From Chaenocephalus aceratus (taxonomy: Eukaryota > Chordata > Actinopteri > Perciformes > Channichthyidae): a DNA stretch of 64,000 bases. The position numbers and the translations under genes are program-made. Positions 24,247 through 34,318 of the stretch are shown here, one piece after another (positions within the stretch are counted from its first letter, which is position 1; the number at the start of each line of letters is the position of its first letter). The notes below the pieces were generated by a model. That model ran no database searches and was not told where the DNA came from. It was given only the letters and a program-made list of their open reading frames with translations. The stretch covers positions 7,589,250-7,653,249 of the forward strand of contig CM043799.1 of assembly GCA_023974075.1 (NCBI GenBank). The letters are read 5' to 3'.

Positions 24247-24544
24247 GTGGGACGTCTATCTGTCCTACCACTTGTTATTTCTCTCTCGCGCGTAATCCGT
24301 TAAGACCCACCCCATCTCACTCCTCGTGCTGAAACCTACCAATCAGAGTAGGGGCGGGTCTTCACAGAATACATTTGGAGAACAAAATCAAGCTTTTTAA
24401 GTGGATTGACAGACAGTGAGCGAGGACCAACGATTGAACGATAAAAATAACGGCTCTCAACAACTACGACTCGGCTCCCCTCGTTCGTACCAAAGAGCCG
24501 TTCAAAAGAATCGGCTCGTTCGTGACCGACACATCACTAAATGG

Positions 24545-25200
24545 GGCCTTGTCCTTTGATTTAAGATTGGGGGAGGTTGGGATGAAGGTAAGGCCAGGAT
24601 GTCGATGTTACTCATTAGAAGTGGTTTAACCACCCTTTCGGGTGATCTTTTGGCCATAACCATCTGGCTGATCAGGGGAGAGGGTTGTGCTGATGGAAGA
24701 GGAATGTCTGAATGGTAGTTTGAAGTGTCACCAGAGATCTAGGGTCGTCTTCTCGTGGGATTGAGACCCTGATGGGGATCGTATTGACAGGCGTTACCAT
24801 CAGGTTAACCCTGGCTCGTGTGCTTGTGGGAGGTTTTCTGGGTGGGTTAGGACAAGATGGTGCTGGGAGTTGTAAACCTAGTTGTTCTAAATCCAGCCGA
24901 GCTAGGCTGAAAACCTGGTCCTGGACATGTGGGTAATTATATGTAATCCATTTGGTTGCTACAGTCCAAGCCCTCTCCCCATCCTCCTTGGGGAGTTGTG
25001 TCAGGCCCCTCTGGAGATCTGCAGTGGCACCTCCATAATGATCGTCCAACATCTGTAGGCTTGTATGCAACCAATTGGACGCATTCCCAGCCAGAAGGTC
25101 AGAGGTGTTACCCTTCGGGAGGCAAGGTCTGAAAGAGCCTGCAAGCCAGTCTCTGGTCTGAGTTAGGGATTTGGGAACAGGGGCACTACCCGCGATGGCT
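24545..25200 (-). pseudogene. Unidentified retroelement-like coding region, copy 2
   Basis: On the - strand a long open stretch reads (from about 25195) SAPVPKSLTQTRDWLAGSF, LLAGNASNWLHTSLQMLDDH YGG, then LPKEDGERAWTVATKWITYN and VFSLARLDLEQLGLQLPAP. It continues open to about 24672 and, after a frameshift, down to about 24545 where the hAT end begins. The composition (Trp-rich helices, then a Pro/Arg-rich linker) recalls a capsid or Gag protein, but I do not recognise the family. A pyrimidine tract and CAG occur just upstream at about 25272-25283 on the - strand. The hAT inserted into or next to this frame. Confidence 0.4.
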
Positions 25201-26500
25201 CATTTAATAGGACCCCAGTTGTGATTGGTCTGCACAAAATGTAGATAATACCAGCTCCCCGTGAGGCGGCAACTGTGAAAAAACAAAACCCAAAGTCCTC
25301 CCGTGCATAAATTAGACAACGTATCCTACATTTTAGTATTTCAGCCTACCTGTACCAACAACCATGAAAGGAAAGCCAAGGGGAAGAACAAAGGGAACCA
25401 GGTGCCTTTTATACCTTGCTCTAATGAGGGGAGTGTTTGGGGGAGGAGTCAGGCCCTGAGTTGCCTTCAGGAGCATTACTCACTACATATAAGACATAGC
25501 AGTATTTTATCTTTAGATCATCTCCAGTTTACCAGTAGAAGTCCGGTAGAAGTAGAACTATGGCATTTACTGAACAAAGTACTTGCCGGATGATATTGCT
25601 TTCCTTTGTAAAAGTTGAGCCATGTTAAACTTTTTGGTAAAATAACCCTCCGGACTTTTGTTAGAAACATTTAAGTTTGCACTTTCTCTCCGTCATTCAG
25701 AGGCCTTACTCAAATGATTGAGGATGCTGCACTTTTGACACAATCTGTCTAAAGACACATTTGTGACCTCAATGAACAGTTCAAATGTCAAGGACATCCA
25801 TTGACTATTAGCCATCTAGCTGGCAGGAATTCTAAAATAATTTACAGCACGTTAGATAACAGGAAATTCTGTTATATCCAGCTCTAACCAATTTTTCCTT
25901 CCATTCAAAACTGTTTGAGAACATTTCTCATAAAAACATAACAAAGAGCAGATGAGATAAGCTGCATTCCATCTTATATTTCAATAAAGAGCTACCTTTT
26001 TATGTTGAGTAAAAAAAACACCCGAGCCTCCACTGTGACGAGCGTGTGGTGAAGAATAAACTCACTATAATTCAAAATGTCAAAATATCCCTTGGTAAGG
26101 CAGTCTTAGAAGGAGGCAATCTGAGTGGAATACATTACCTGTGTAAGTGGTAGTTCACACAGAGAGGTTGCTTTTAACAGCATTTCATTGGCACTTACAG
26201 TTAATGTTGTTGTTGCCGTTGTTATTGCTGCAGCTATATGTCTGCATTAGAAATAAATATGTTGACTGCCACTGAATTGAAACCGTTTGAAAGTAAGTGG
26301 GGCGATGGCTGCAGAGACAAAACACGTACTGACCAGTACTCTTTTTTTCCTCTCATCAAGCGGAAAGTTACGCAATACAGATTTTGTAATATGATATTAT
26401 AATTAAGTAATAACTTTTTAAAACTTCAGCGGCATAGAATCGCTTTTCCCTTTCTCGGAGTACACTGATGCTGGACGAATTTGAGTTACCCAACAACTAT
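25201..26500. other. No gene recognised
   Basis: AT-rich sequence with only short frames. A phrase near 25370-25420 ('ggaaagccaaggggaagaac') is purine-rich but not coding-like in any extended frame. No repeat pairs were noticed. Confidence 0.4.
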
Positions 26501-26509
26501 TAGTTGAGG

Positions 26510-27535
26510 TTGAGGTTTTGTTATTTTGAGTGAAATGTCACAACAGCAAATAAGATGGATTGCCTTGACACTCATGGTCTCCAGAGGATACATCCTTCTA
26601 ACACTTGTGAGCCCCTAACTTTCTTCTAGCGCCAGCACAAGGTATATATTATAGAAATGTTGTAATGACAGTCATGGTCCCCAGAGGATAAATCCTACTG
26701 ATTTGTGTGATCCTTTTACTTTTCCTGTTGCACCAACATGAGGATGAGATATGTGCTTTTGAGTGTAATGTCTCCTCAACGAATGTGATGTTTTGCCGTG
26801 AAATGTTGATTGACACTCTTGGTACCCAGAGGATACATCTTACTGATGTGGGTGATCCTTAACTTTTTCTCATGAGCCAACATGAGGTTGGACTTGTGAT
26901 TTTGAGTGAAATGTCACAACAACCTATGGGATGGATTGCTGTGAAAGTTTGTAATGACACTCCGAGAGGATAAACCCTACTTGAACATTTGATCCTCTTG
27001 CTTTCTACTATAGCGTCAACATAATTGTTGTATTTGTGAATTTGATTACAATATCATGATCTTAGTTTTTGTAATTAATGTTTCCTGTTTTAATTTGAAA
27101 TGTATTTTCTCTTTGTGTCTTTACTGGTTTTTTTCACTGTATTTTTGTTTTCCGCCTGTGCCTGTTCATGTTCCCAGTGTCCTCTGGTCTGTACTGGTTT
27201 CGTTTGTTTTTTTTTGCTTTGCTTGTTCTGGTCCCAGTTTTTTTATCAGCTTTATTTATTTAAATCTTGTTTTTTGTTTATGCTCTATACTTGCCTCCTC
27301 TTCATTCTGCGTTTGGGTCTGGATTTTCATACCCCCGGACATATACAGTTTCAAAAACTATTGGATGGATTGCACTGAAATGTTGTATGACACTAATTTT
27401 CCCTAGATGATGAATCCCACTGACTTTGGTGATCCCTTAACTTTTACCATCGCCTTAAGATGAGGTTTGGATTTGTGGTTCGGCATGACATTTCTCAATG
27501 ATGATGGGATGGATTGTTTTGAAACTGAGAGTGCA
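26510..27535. repeat. Degenerate minisatellite, ~120-150-bp units
   Basis: At least six degenerate units share the order 'gatggattgc', 'aatgacactcatggt', 'ccccagaggata', 'cctactga...gtgatcc', 'aacatgaggt', 'ttttgagtgaaatgtc'. Unit landmarks lie near 26552, 26658, 26804, 26931, 27363 and 27511. From general knowledge this is a widespread teleost tandem repeat. The spacing is broken between about 27005 and 27330 by unrelated T-rich sequence, likely an insertion. Confidence 0.85.
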
Positions 27536-27918
27536 CTTATGTATTCCCTTGTCAGGAAGAATTGTATTGACATTTACATTTACAGGTACAATATTTTATT
27601 TTGTAACAAAATACCTGGAAAATTAATGCCTCAGCTGTAATTTGTCATGGCTAATGCTTTGAATAATTATCATCGGGAATGATTGTTGGTACTTTATCAA
27701 CCTAGATAAAGTACCAAAAAAAGTAAATATAGCTTATCAGCACGTGTTGGCATGCCAACACATTAAGCTAAAATAGTGTAGAACAGATAACATAACATGA
27801 TAACGATCAGCATGCCATTGCAGACTGTTAGAATGTTGATGCTAGCATTTAGCTAAAAGGACCACTGTACCTGAGAACATTGTGTTAGCATGGCTGTAGT
27901 CTTTTAGTGCCCCACTGG
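27536..27918. other. No gene recognised
   Basis: Short palindromic text near 27691-27715 ('gtactttatcaacctagata' and its partial complement) and 27748-27764 ('gttggcatgccaac', a perfect palindrome), but no coding or paired terminal repeats. Confidence 0.4.
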
Positions 27919-28146
27919 CAGAGTTGGGTGTAATAAGATTACTTTGTCGGTAACGGAGTAGTGTAACGCGTTACTTTTATAATTCAGTAATCACACTACA
28001 GTTACTAACATTGCCCCGACACGCGTTACTTCGTTACTTTCTAAAATCAGTCATAATCAAACCTCAACAAACACCTGCAAAGAACACATGCTAAGGTGAA
28101 GCTAACGCACATAGCTGTTGTTTATTTATATCACACACGTAGTCTG

Positions 28147-28330
28147 TTCTTCTTCTCTGTTTTTCCGGTTGTTGCCTGTTTTGAATGATGAATACACACT
28201 ACCGCCGCCTGCTGGTAAGGAGAGTTATTGCCACTCACGCATGCGCAGTTCTTACGTGCTCGGCTGAAGTCTTTGCAGTGTGCTCCAGTGCAACACATGG
28301 CCAACACGCAGGAGAACACGCTGACGCAAC
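28147..28330. repeat. ~180-bp direct repeat, outer copy
   Basis: 'cttcttctctg' through 'gcaacagcgtgagcag' resembles 28836-29012, sharing 'cacactaccgccgcctgctg' and 'gtaaggagagttattgccac'. The outer copy lies in the hAT-type element, the inner copy in the nested Harbinger element. Confidence 0.85.
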
Positions 28331-28549
28331 AGCGTGAGCAGAGATAGATGCGCAAAATATACAGATAGCAGGAGACAGAGGACAGCCACGGTCAGATAGG
28401 AAAACATTCAGGATCTGGATCAGTCTTAAGGCCCTGACACACCAACCCGATTTTGGGAGTCAGAGGCCGTCAGAGGCTGTCGGGCATTCGCGGCGCCGTA
28501 GTCAGGTTGGTGTGTCCCGCACCGTCGACCGTGACACGCCTTATTTGGA

Positions 28550-28611
28550 CTGCCAGACCCGATGCATGGCCGATTCAACATGTTGAATCGGCCATGCATC
28601 GGGTCTGGCAG
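28550..28611. repeat. 62-bp perfect palindrome
   Basis: Starts CTGCCAGACCCGATGCATGG, has centre TTCAACATGTTGAA, and ends with the exact complement CCATGCATCGGGTCTGGCAG. The reverse complement of the whole 62 bases is itself. Flanking TTATTTGG and CCAAATAA extend the symmetry with a 3-bp indel. Lies inside the Harbinger element. Confidence 0.97.
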
Positions 28612-28742
28612 TCGGACCAAATAATCACTCTGATTGGCTGTTCAGCTAGTGAATCAGTGCATGAGAAGCGAAGCGGAAGTGAGGGACGTAAACAAACGAT
28701 TTAAGAAGGCACACACAGACTGCTATTCATTTTCATCTCATC

Positions 28743-28871
28743 ATGGCGATCTGGAATGATGCAAACGAAGACCTGCTCATCACCTTGATCCAGGAGAGGC
28801 CAACTCTGTATGATATTACGGAGAAAAGATACTCTTCTTCTTCTCTGTCTTCCGGTTGTTGCCTCTTTTGA
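28743..28871 (+). pseudogene. Truncated MADF-domain frame of Harbinger element
   Basis: The frame starts MAIWNDANEDLLITLIQERP then TLYDITEKRYS, the N-terminal helix of a MADF/Myb-SANT-like domain (x-LLxLIxERPxLYDxxxxxY). PIF/Harbinger elements encode such a DNA-binding partner beside the transposase. After KRYS the frame runs into the 28836 direct repeat and stops, so only the first helix remains. The start codon and preceding context are intact. Confidence 0.65.
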
Positions 28872-29012
28872 ATGACGAATACACACTACCGCCGCCTGCT
28901 GGTAAGGAGAGTTATTGCCACTCACGCACTGAAGTCGGTGCGGTGTGTTCCCGTGCGACACATGGCCAAAACGCAGGAGAACACGGCCAGGCAACAGCCG
29001 ACTTCAGCGTCG
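28836..29012. repeat. ~180-bp direct repeat, inner copy
   Basis: Inner copy of 28147-28330, forming the right half of the Harbinger element. The inner copy lacks about 15 bp after 'ccactcacgca'. Confidence 0.85.
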
Positions 29013-29274
29013 GCTAGTCCTCTGGTGACTGCTTGGTGTGTCAGGGCCTTTATGCGTCAATGGAAACTGAACTAAAGAGAACATTTGAAACTTTAGCAGT
29101 CTGCGTGATCTGCCTGCAGGGAGGGGCGGGCTGGCCCTGCGAGTAAAGTAACGAGTAAAGTAACGAATTACTTTATGTAGAGAGTAACGAAGTAGTGTAA
29201 TATATAACAGTTTTTTTAAAGTAATATGTAATATATTACTTTTTTTTAGTAACGACCCCATCTCTGCCCCCTGG

Positions 29275-30079
29275 ACAGAAAACCATTGAGAAAACTCATG
29301 ATAGGTTCACATCTCTTTACAGCAAGAAACATGATCAGATAAGTAGATCAATGCGAATGGTTGAAGCCACACAATGGGATGAATCTGTGTTGAAACTTGG
29401 GAATTAAGAAAAAGTGTATTTTAATTAATACATTTTCTTTGCCCGGGGTACAGCATTTTTGTTCCTTCCATACATCTTTTCTGTGCTCACTCATGCCTGA
29501 GGAGAGTGCAAAACACTTCTTCCAAGTCCATTATTGTAATATGAGAACTCTCCCTGGTATTAATAGGGTTATCACAGTCTGTCCACACAGATTTTCACAG
29601 CAGCTTTGGTGAAATCTCTGTTGTCACCATGGTCCAGACATATGACAGTATGTTGTTTCTCATCTTTCTTCTACATGTTTGTACTCATCCAAGAGTACAT
29701 GGCACAGAAACTGGCTTCATGATATCTTTCCTGTGTCCTGTAGGTTTTGTCCCATACCAAGTTGCCATCTCCACTTGAAGCGCAGAGAGCTGAGTCACTC
29801 CATTCTGTCTCCCACTCACTGCCTCTTATATATCTCTGGTTTCTTCTTCTGTGATGTCTAGCCAGGACATAGCAAGACTTTGCCAAGACCAAAGCTTTCT
29901 GCAGAATCGTGCACACCTTTTCTTTTCATGATACATTTCAGTTTGCGTCACCTTTTATATAATTGAACTGGATGTAGTCAAAGTTGAGATTCGGTGGAAC
30001 ATTTGATGGTTTTTACTTTAGTTTCTCCATTTTATACTTTGTTTAAACTTCTCACAAGGAAGTGATTCACAGTTTAGTC
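29275..30079. other. No gene recognised
   Basis: Only short frames; no known motif. Base composition is less AT-rich than neighbours but without coding signal I can defend. Confidence 0.4.
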
Positions 30080-31092
30080 CAGTGTTTCCCAACCGGGGGT
30101 ACGCGTACCCCTAGTGGTACGCGAGGGAACTGTAGGGGGTACGTGGAATTCCAAGGTGACAAGTAAAAAAATAAATAATCCTGTCAAAAATGATAGTGCG
30201 GAATTTGTTTCCCTAGGGAGACAATAGTCTGTGGCACGCACAACCGCGCCAAAATCCCACAATGAAAACAGCTGCTTACCTGCAGCCAGAAAAATACTGG
30301 TAGGTCTGCGCTATGGATAAATGGCTGAAACGTCCGCTTGCTTTGGATTCAGGCCAGGGTTCAGAGGAGCCCGCCGAGAAACGTAAGAAAGAGGCCAAAC
30401 TGAAACCAAGGCAGTACAGTGAAACATATATATTATTTGGATTCATTTCTACTTCTGCGGACCCACCGCAGCCTCAGTGCTTCTTTTGCGGTGAAGTCCT
30501 GGCTAATAGTGCGATGAAGCCAGCGCATTTACAGAGACACCAGAGCACCAAACACTCGGGAAGTGTCGATAAAAGTGAAGAATTTTACAGACGAAAGCTG
30601 TCGGAATTTAAGTCGAGCCAGACAGTAATGATGAAAGCCACGAATGTGTCAATGAAAGCACTCGAGGCATCTTACGCCGTGTCCCTGCTTGTGGCTAAAT
30701 AAAAAAAACAGCGACTGCGTTGGCCGAAATTATGATAGACAAGAAAGCAGCCGAAAGAAAGGTTCCCCTGTCGAATAACACTGTATCCCGTCGGATCAAT
30801 GATATGTCTGTTAATATAATTGGACAAGTGGTGAACAAAATAAAACTAGCCGGTCAGTTCGCTTTGCAGCTGGATGAAATGACCTTTCTAAACTCTGCAC
30901 TGATTTTCAGCCATTATTTTCAGGACATTGAAAATAAGTCAGAAAGACTGGATTGGGTGAGGAACCCATTCATTGTGAGTGAGAGCAGCAACAGCCGACC
31001 ATACCATATTCATGGGGTGGCAGGAGATTTTGAGGGGTGGCATCCCCTGACAGAAGTATATGCTGATTTAAATCGCAATCATATCAATCAAT
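30080..31092 (+). mobile_element. Charlie-like hAT, left part
   Basis: Starts CAGTGTTTCCCAACCGGGGG, the familiar left tip of Charlie-type hAT elements, followed by 'tacgcgtacccctagtggta'. The transposase follows from 30313. It is interrupted at 31092 by another hAT whose 8-bp duplication CAATCAAT sits at 31085-31092 and 34311-34318. The matching right tip (...GGGAAACACTG) was not found after 34318, so the right part is missing or diverged. Confidence 0.85.
30313..31084 (+). pseudogene. Charlie-like hAT transposase, internally deleted
   Basis: The first frame (30313-30702) reads MDKWLKRPLALDSGQGSEEP, then FGFISTSADPPQPQCFFCGE and HLQRHQSTKHSG, the BED-like C-x2-C ... H-x(n)-H finger of SCAND3/ZBED5-like transposases, then EFYRRKLSEFKSSQ. 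It ends at TAA within an A-rich run. A second frame (from 30720) continues AEIMIDKKAAERKVPLSNNT, VSRRINDMSVNIIGQVVNKI, FALQLDEMT. After about 30930 the text jumps to LDWVRNPFIVSESS, which belongs near the C terminus, so most of the catalytic core is deleted. It cannot be active. Confidence 0.88.
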
Positions 31093-31332
31093 TAGGGTGT
31101 GTAACGGTACACGTACCCGTACTGAAATTATTCATTACGGGCCCTTCGGTTCGGTACACGTGTGTACCGAACGAATATAGTGTTAAACGTAAAAAATGGA
31201 GAACATGAACAACTTTCTGGAAGTAATCTCAGGTATATATCATAGAGCGACCAAGTCATTTCATTGGACGAGAGGCATACTATGAGAGCTGGTCACAGGG
31301 ATGCGTTCAAATGTAGTCAGTAATTTGAGGAA

Positions 31333-31525
31333 ATGGCGAACGCAGATAAAGTTGAGCTGAAAATCCTCCAGCATCATTGAAGTCTCCGGTTTGGGAACAT
31401 TTTGGTTTCGCAGTTACGTACAAGGATGACGGACAAAGACAGGTGGACCGAACCAAAGCTGTTTGTCGGCATTGTTCAACTAAAATTAGTTACGCGGCTG
31501 GCAATACATCAAACTTGCACACTCA
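31333..31525 (+). pseudogene. hAT BED finger, 5' half
   Basis: MANADKVELKI starts at 31333. After a 1-base frame change near 31370 the frame reads SPVWEHFGFAVTYKDDGQRQ, DRTKAVCRHCSTKISYAAGN and TSNLHT. W-x-x-F, C-x2-C and the NTSNLHTH lead-in to the His pair identify a ZBED-like finger. The frame is cut at CA|T by the Helentron-like element and resumes at 33728 with LKRHHPNV, exactly the remainder of the finger. Confidence 0.85.
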
Positions 31526-32967
31526 TTAGTGCGAATGCTGTTTACAGCATTCCACTATAGTGCTTCAAAAAAACCTTTATTCTTCCTCTTATTATTATTA
31601 TTATTTCAGCCAATATTTTGGCTCTTCATAACTTCAGCTTATTTTCAGCTACAGAAACCATTCAAATATTAAACTATTCAGCCTGTTCAGGAATCGATGG
31701 GAAACCTTCAACTTTTTCAAAATATTTTATACTTTTTGAAATATTCAGCTTTTTAAACTCTTTTTTTAACATTGAAGTCAATGGGAAGAGCCTTCAAATC
31801 AGCCAATACTTTAGCTCTCCATAACTTCAGCTTACTTTCAGCTACAGAACCATTCAAATATTAAACTATTCAGCCTGTTCAGGAATCGATGGGAAACCTT
31901 CAACTTTTTTTAAATATTTTATACTTTTTGAAATATTCAGCTTTTTAAACTATTTTTGTAACATTGAAGTCAATGGGAGATGCCTTCAAATCCACTTTCC
32001 TACACTTTGCGCCAAATGCATCTCCTTCCACATAATTTCAGCCAGACACTTCATTCCAACTTTCAAATGATCACAATACCTTCCGCTATAAACTTGTATA
32101 AAAGATATTTGATATCTTTTCAACTTTTTGAGATATTGGAATTAGTTTGGAGCTTGGCAGAGAGGCCTTTTCCAGATCTTAACATTGGAGTTGATGGAGC
32201 AGCTCGTTAACTCTAGAGTGCTTTGATCTCAAAACAGAGTGCAGCGGTGCCTGAAATTCTCCCCCAAAAATGTTTTAAACTTGCCATAATTCCCAAACCC
32301 TACACTCCTCAGACATATTTTTTCATGGAAAACGTAGGAAAACCTCTCATAGCTTGGAAAATAAGAAAACATTAAGAAAATATATTAAACAAATGCCTCT
32401 TGAGGGCATGAAGAGAGAAAAAGTCCAGCTAGCTCCCAATTGATTCCCCTGTTAAATTGTTCCGGATCTTTCTTCAGAGCAGGGAGAAGTACACTTTAGA
32501 CAAACTGCTCCCATCTCCACATTTTACACACAAAACCAAAAAAAACAACATATTTCAGTTCATTGGGGTTGCCTGATGCTCACGGTCTGCTCATTTTTTG
32601 TTATAGGAGCCATAGTTTTTGAACGGGTGGCAAAATTGTCAGATATAATCCTCAATGCATTCTTATGGGACTCAGTGCTGCAGATGGTTGTCATGGTGTT
32701 GGTGTTGGCAGATTGGAGCCAAACACACACGTGAGTGACATAATCCAATCAGAGCAGACACCATGGAAACCTCTGATCTCTGGGTTTACACACACAGGTG
32801 TTTGTAAACATTCAATCACTACTACTTACATTTCATATATTTATGTAACTCCTTCAGCCTAATTTCAGCTGCAGGAACCATTCAAATATCAAAATATTCA
32901 GCCTTTTCAACACATGATGGGAAACTTTCAACTTTTTCAAAATATGTTACACTTTTAAAATATCTCT

Positions 32968-33021
<54 letters not shown>

Positions 33022-33727
33022 CTCAAACACACACTCTCTCAAACACACACTCTCTCAAACACACACTCTCTCTCTCTCTCTCTCCATAGTTTTTGAACGG
33101 GTGGCAAAATGGTCAGATATACAAGTCAATGCATTCTTATGGGACGCAGTGCTGCAGTTGGTTGTCTTTGATCTCTGGACACACACACAGGTGTTATGAT
33201 TGGGTGTTATGAGTAGGTGATCAGGAACAGAAACAAACACTGACAGACTGGACTTTAACAGACCGTCTCAGCCTATTATTTTCTGTCTGATGGAGACTTC
33301 ACACAGACTTCAACAGGTATCCACATGTTTTATACATTATTGGTGATGTATGGTATTAGTCGAAAAGTTTGCAGTTCAAATATTCTTCTGCTTTCCCAAG
33401 CCTTTTTACTTTCTTTTTTCATCTTAATACAAATTAATTCATTACTACTTACATCTGATATTTAACTCCTTCAGCCTATTTTCAGCTGCAGAAACCATTC
33501 AACTATTACATTATTCAGCTATTTCAGGACATCAAGGCTATACATGTTGTTGTTTATACCTTTTTTTAAACCTTTTCTTTTAAATATTAAGTTTTTCTGC
33601 ATTTTTGTAGCCTAAAAGCAGCTACCATTCAGCTAATAACATATTCAGCTTTTTCTGCATTTTCAGCCATAAATGTTCACAGTTTCCAGCATTCGCACGC
33701 ATTTTCTGCAAGAAATGCATTTTCTAG
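31526..33727. mobile_element. Helentron/Helitron-like element inserted in BED finger
   Basis: Removing 31526-33727 joins CACACTCA to TTTGAAAAGG and restores the finger in frame, with no target duplication, as expected for Helitrons inserting between A and T. The right end is CTAG, preceded by a hairpin-forming GCATTTTCTGCAAGAAATGC. A 12-bp inverted word GTGCGAATGCTG (left, 2-3 bp from the tip) matches CAGCATTCGCAC (right, about 35 bp inside the tip), the asymmetric TIR arrangement described for Helentrons. The interior lacks recognisable Rep/helicase and consists of TTCAGC-rich repeats. Confidence 0.72.
31590..33690. repeat. TTCAGC-rich repeat interior
   Basis: Two near-identical ~220-bp units (about 31610-31800 and 31800-31990) share 'cagctacagaaaccattcaa', 'ctattcagcctgttcaggaa' and 'cattgaagtcaatgggaaga'. 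Degenerate relatives continue at 32850-32960 and 33470-33660. Two related 100-bp pieces ('tagtttttgaacgggtggca', 'aatgcattcttatgggac') are at 32605-32690 and 33087-33165. (CA)n at 32970-33018 is followed by four units of a 16-bp CTCTCTCAAACACACA-type repeat and (CT)n. Confidence 0.85.
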
Positions 33728-34015
33728 TTTGAAAAGGCATCACCCGAATGTGAATATCACCGGTACCAAAAGACTGAAGTGCAAACCCAACTCCCGCTAG
33801 CATTTAAGCCTCCACCACTCGCAAGAAAGTTCAGACCGAGCTAAAGCTATTACAAACGCCAAATATCCTTATGTTGCCATGTTAGCAAAGCGCTACCTGG
33901 CGGTATTTGCTGCCACTGTCCCTAGCGAGAGGGTGTTCTCCACAGCAGGAGACATTGCTAGTGCCAGCATATCTGCCATTTCAGCAAGCAATGTGGACAA
34001 GTTCATCTTTCTTTA
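33728..34015 (+). pseudogene. hAT BED finger 3' half and dimerisation region
   Basis: It resumes LKRHHPNVNITGTKRLKC. Then, after a large internal deletion, about 33865-34015 reads KYPYVAMLAKRYLAVFAATV PSERVFSTAG, then SASNVDKFIFL and a stop. This is the C-terminal hAT dimerisation segment (P/S-S-ERVFS motif). The catalytic core between finger and dimerisation region is absent. Confidence 0.85.
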
Positions 34016-34318
34016 AACAACATGAAAATACAATGACAAGCAAGTCCTAATGTCAAGCTGGCTGCTTAGGTACTAGTACAGTTCAAATACAGATTATTTC
34101 AGTTAATCGAAATGCTGCACCTTAATGTTTATTTTACTATATTTTGTATTTATTTGAATACATTAGTCACAGTTTAATAATAATTACAAAAAAAAATATT
34201 TAATGTTGTGTGATAATATTTTCTGCTGTACCGAAAACGTTCCGAACCGAACCGTGACCTAAAAACAGGTACGTACCGAACCGAAATGTTTGTGAACCGT
34301 TACCCCCCTACAATCAAT

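Larger units (their letters stand above)
19997..25096. repeat. 5.1-kb segment, copy 2 (right of gap)
   Basis: Begins immediately after the gap with 'agtggggttcatttggttcg' (equivalent to 14781) and ends with 'cattcccagccagaa' at 25096 where copy 1 breaks off. Copy 2 continues into flanking sequence on its right, copy 1 on its left, so a merged locus would run from copy 1's left flank to copy 2's right flank. Confidence 0.93.
28429..29049 (+). mobile_element. PIF/Harbinger-type element
   Basis: TIRs are AGGCCCTGACACACCAA on the left and the exact complement TTGGTGTGTCAGGGCCT on the right. TTA trinucleotides flank both ends (28426-28428, 29050-29052), the classical PIF/Harbinger target duplication. 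It carries a truncated MADF-type frame and a 62-bp perfect palindrome. It is too short for transposase and is non-autonomous. Confidence 0.95.
27919..29266. mobile_element. hAT-type element, 'GTAACG' ends, with nested Harbinger
   Basis: The left end CAGAGTTGGGTG and the right end ...CCCATCTCTG form inverted tips, and both subterminal regions are packed with AGTAACG/CGTTACT words. Flanks CCCACTGG (27911-27918) and CCCCCTGG (29267-29274) are an 8-bp target duplication with one mismatch. No transposase is visible. A 621-bp PIF/Harbinger element lies inside at 28429-29049. Confidence 0.8.
31093..34310 (+). mobile_element. hAT element with 'GTGTAACGGT' ends, split by Helentron-like insertion
   Basis: The left tip is TAGGGTGTGTAACGGTAC and the right tip GTGAACCGTTACCCCCCTA. 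The 8-bp duplication CAATCAAT flanks exactly (31085-31092, 34311-34318). Subterminal CGGTTCGGTAC / GTACCGAACCGAA words occur at both ends. It encodes a BED finger at the left and the hAT dimerisation region at the right, with a 2.2-kb insertion between. The same end family is found at 42690-43786. Confidence 0.95.

Noticed and set aside
33015..33072. Short regular direct repeats resembling a CRISPR array
   Set aside because: The CTCTCTCAAACACACA units are contiguous with microsatellite on both sides, have no unique spacers, and the genome is eukaryotic.
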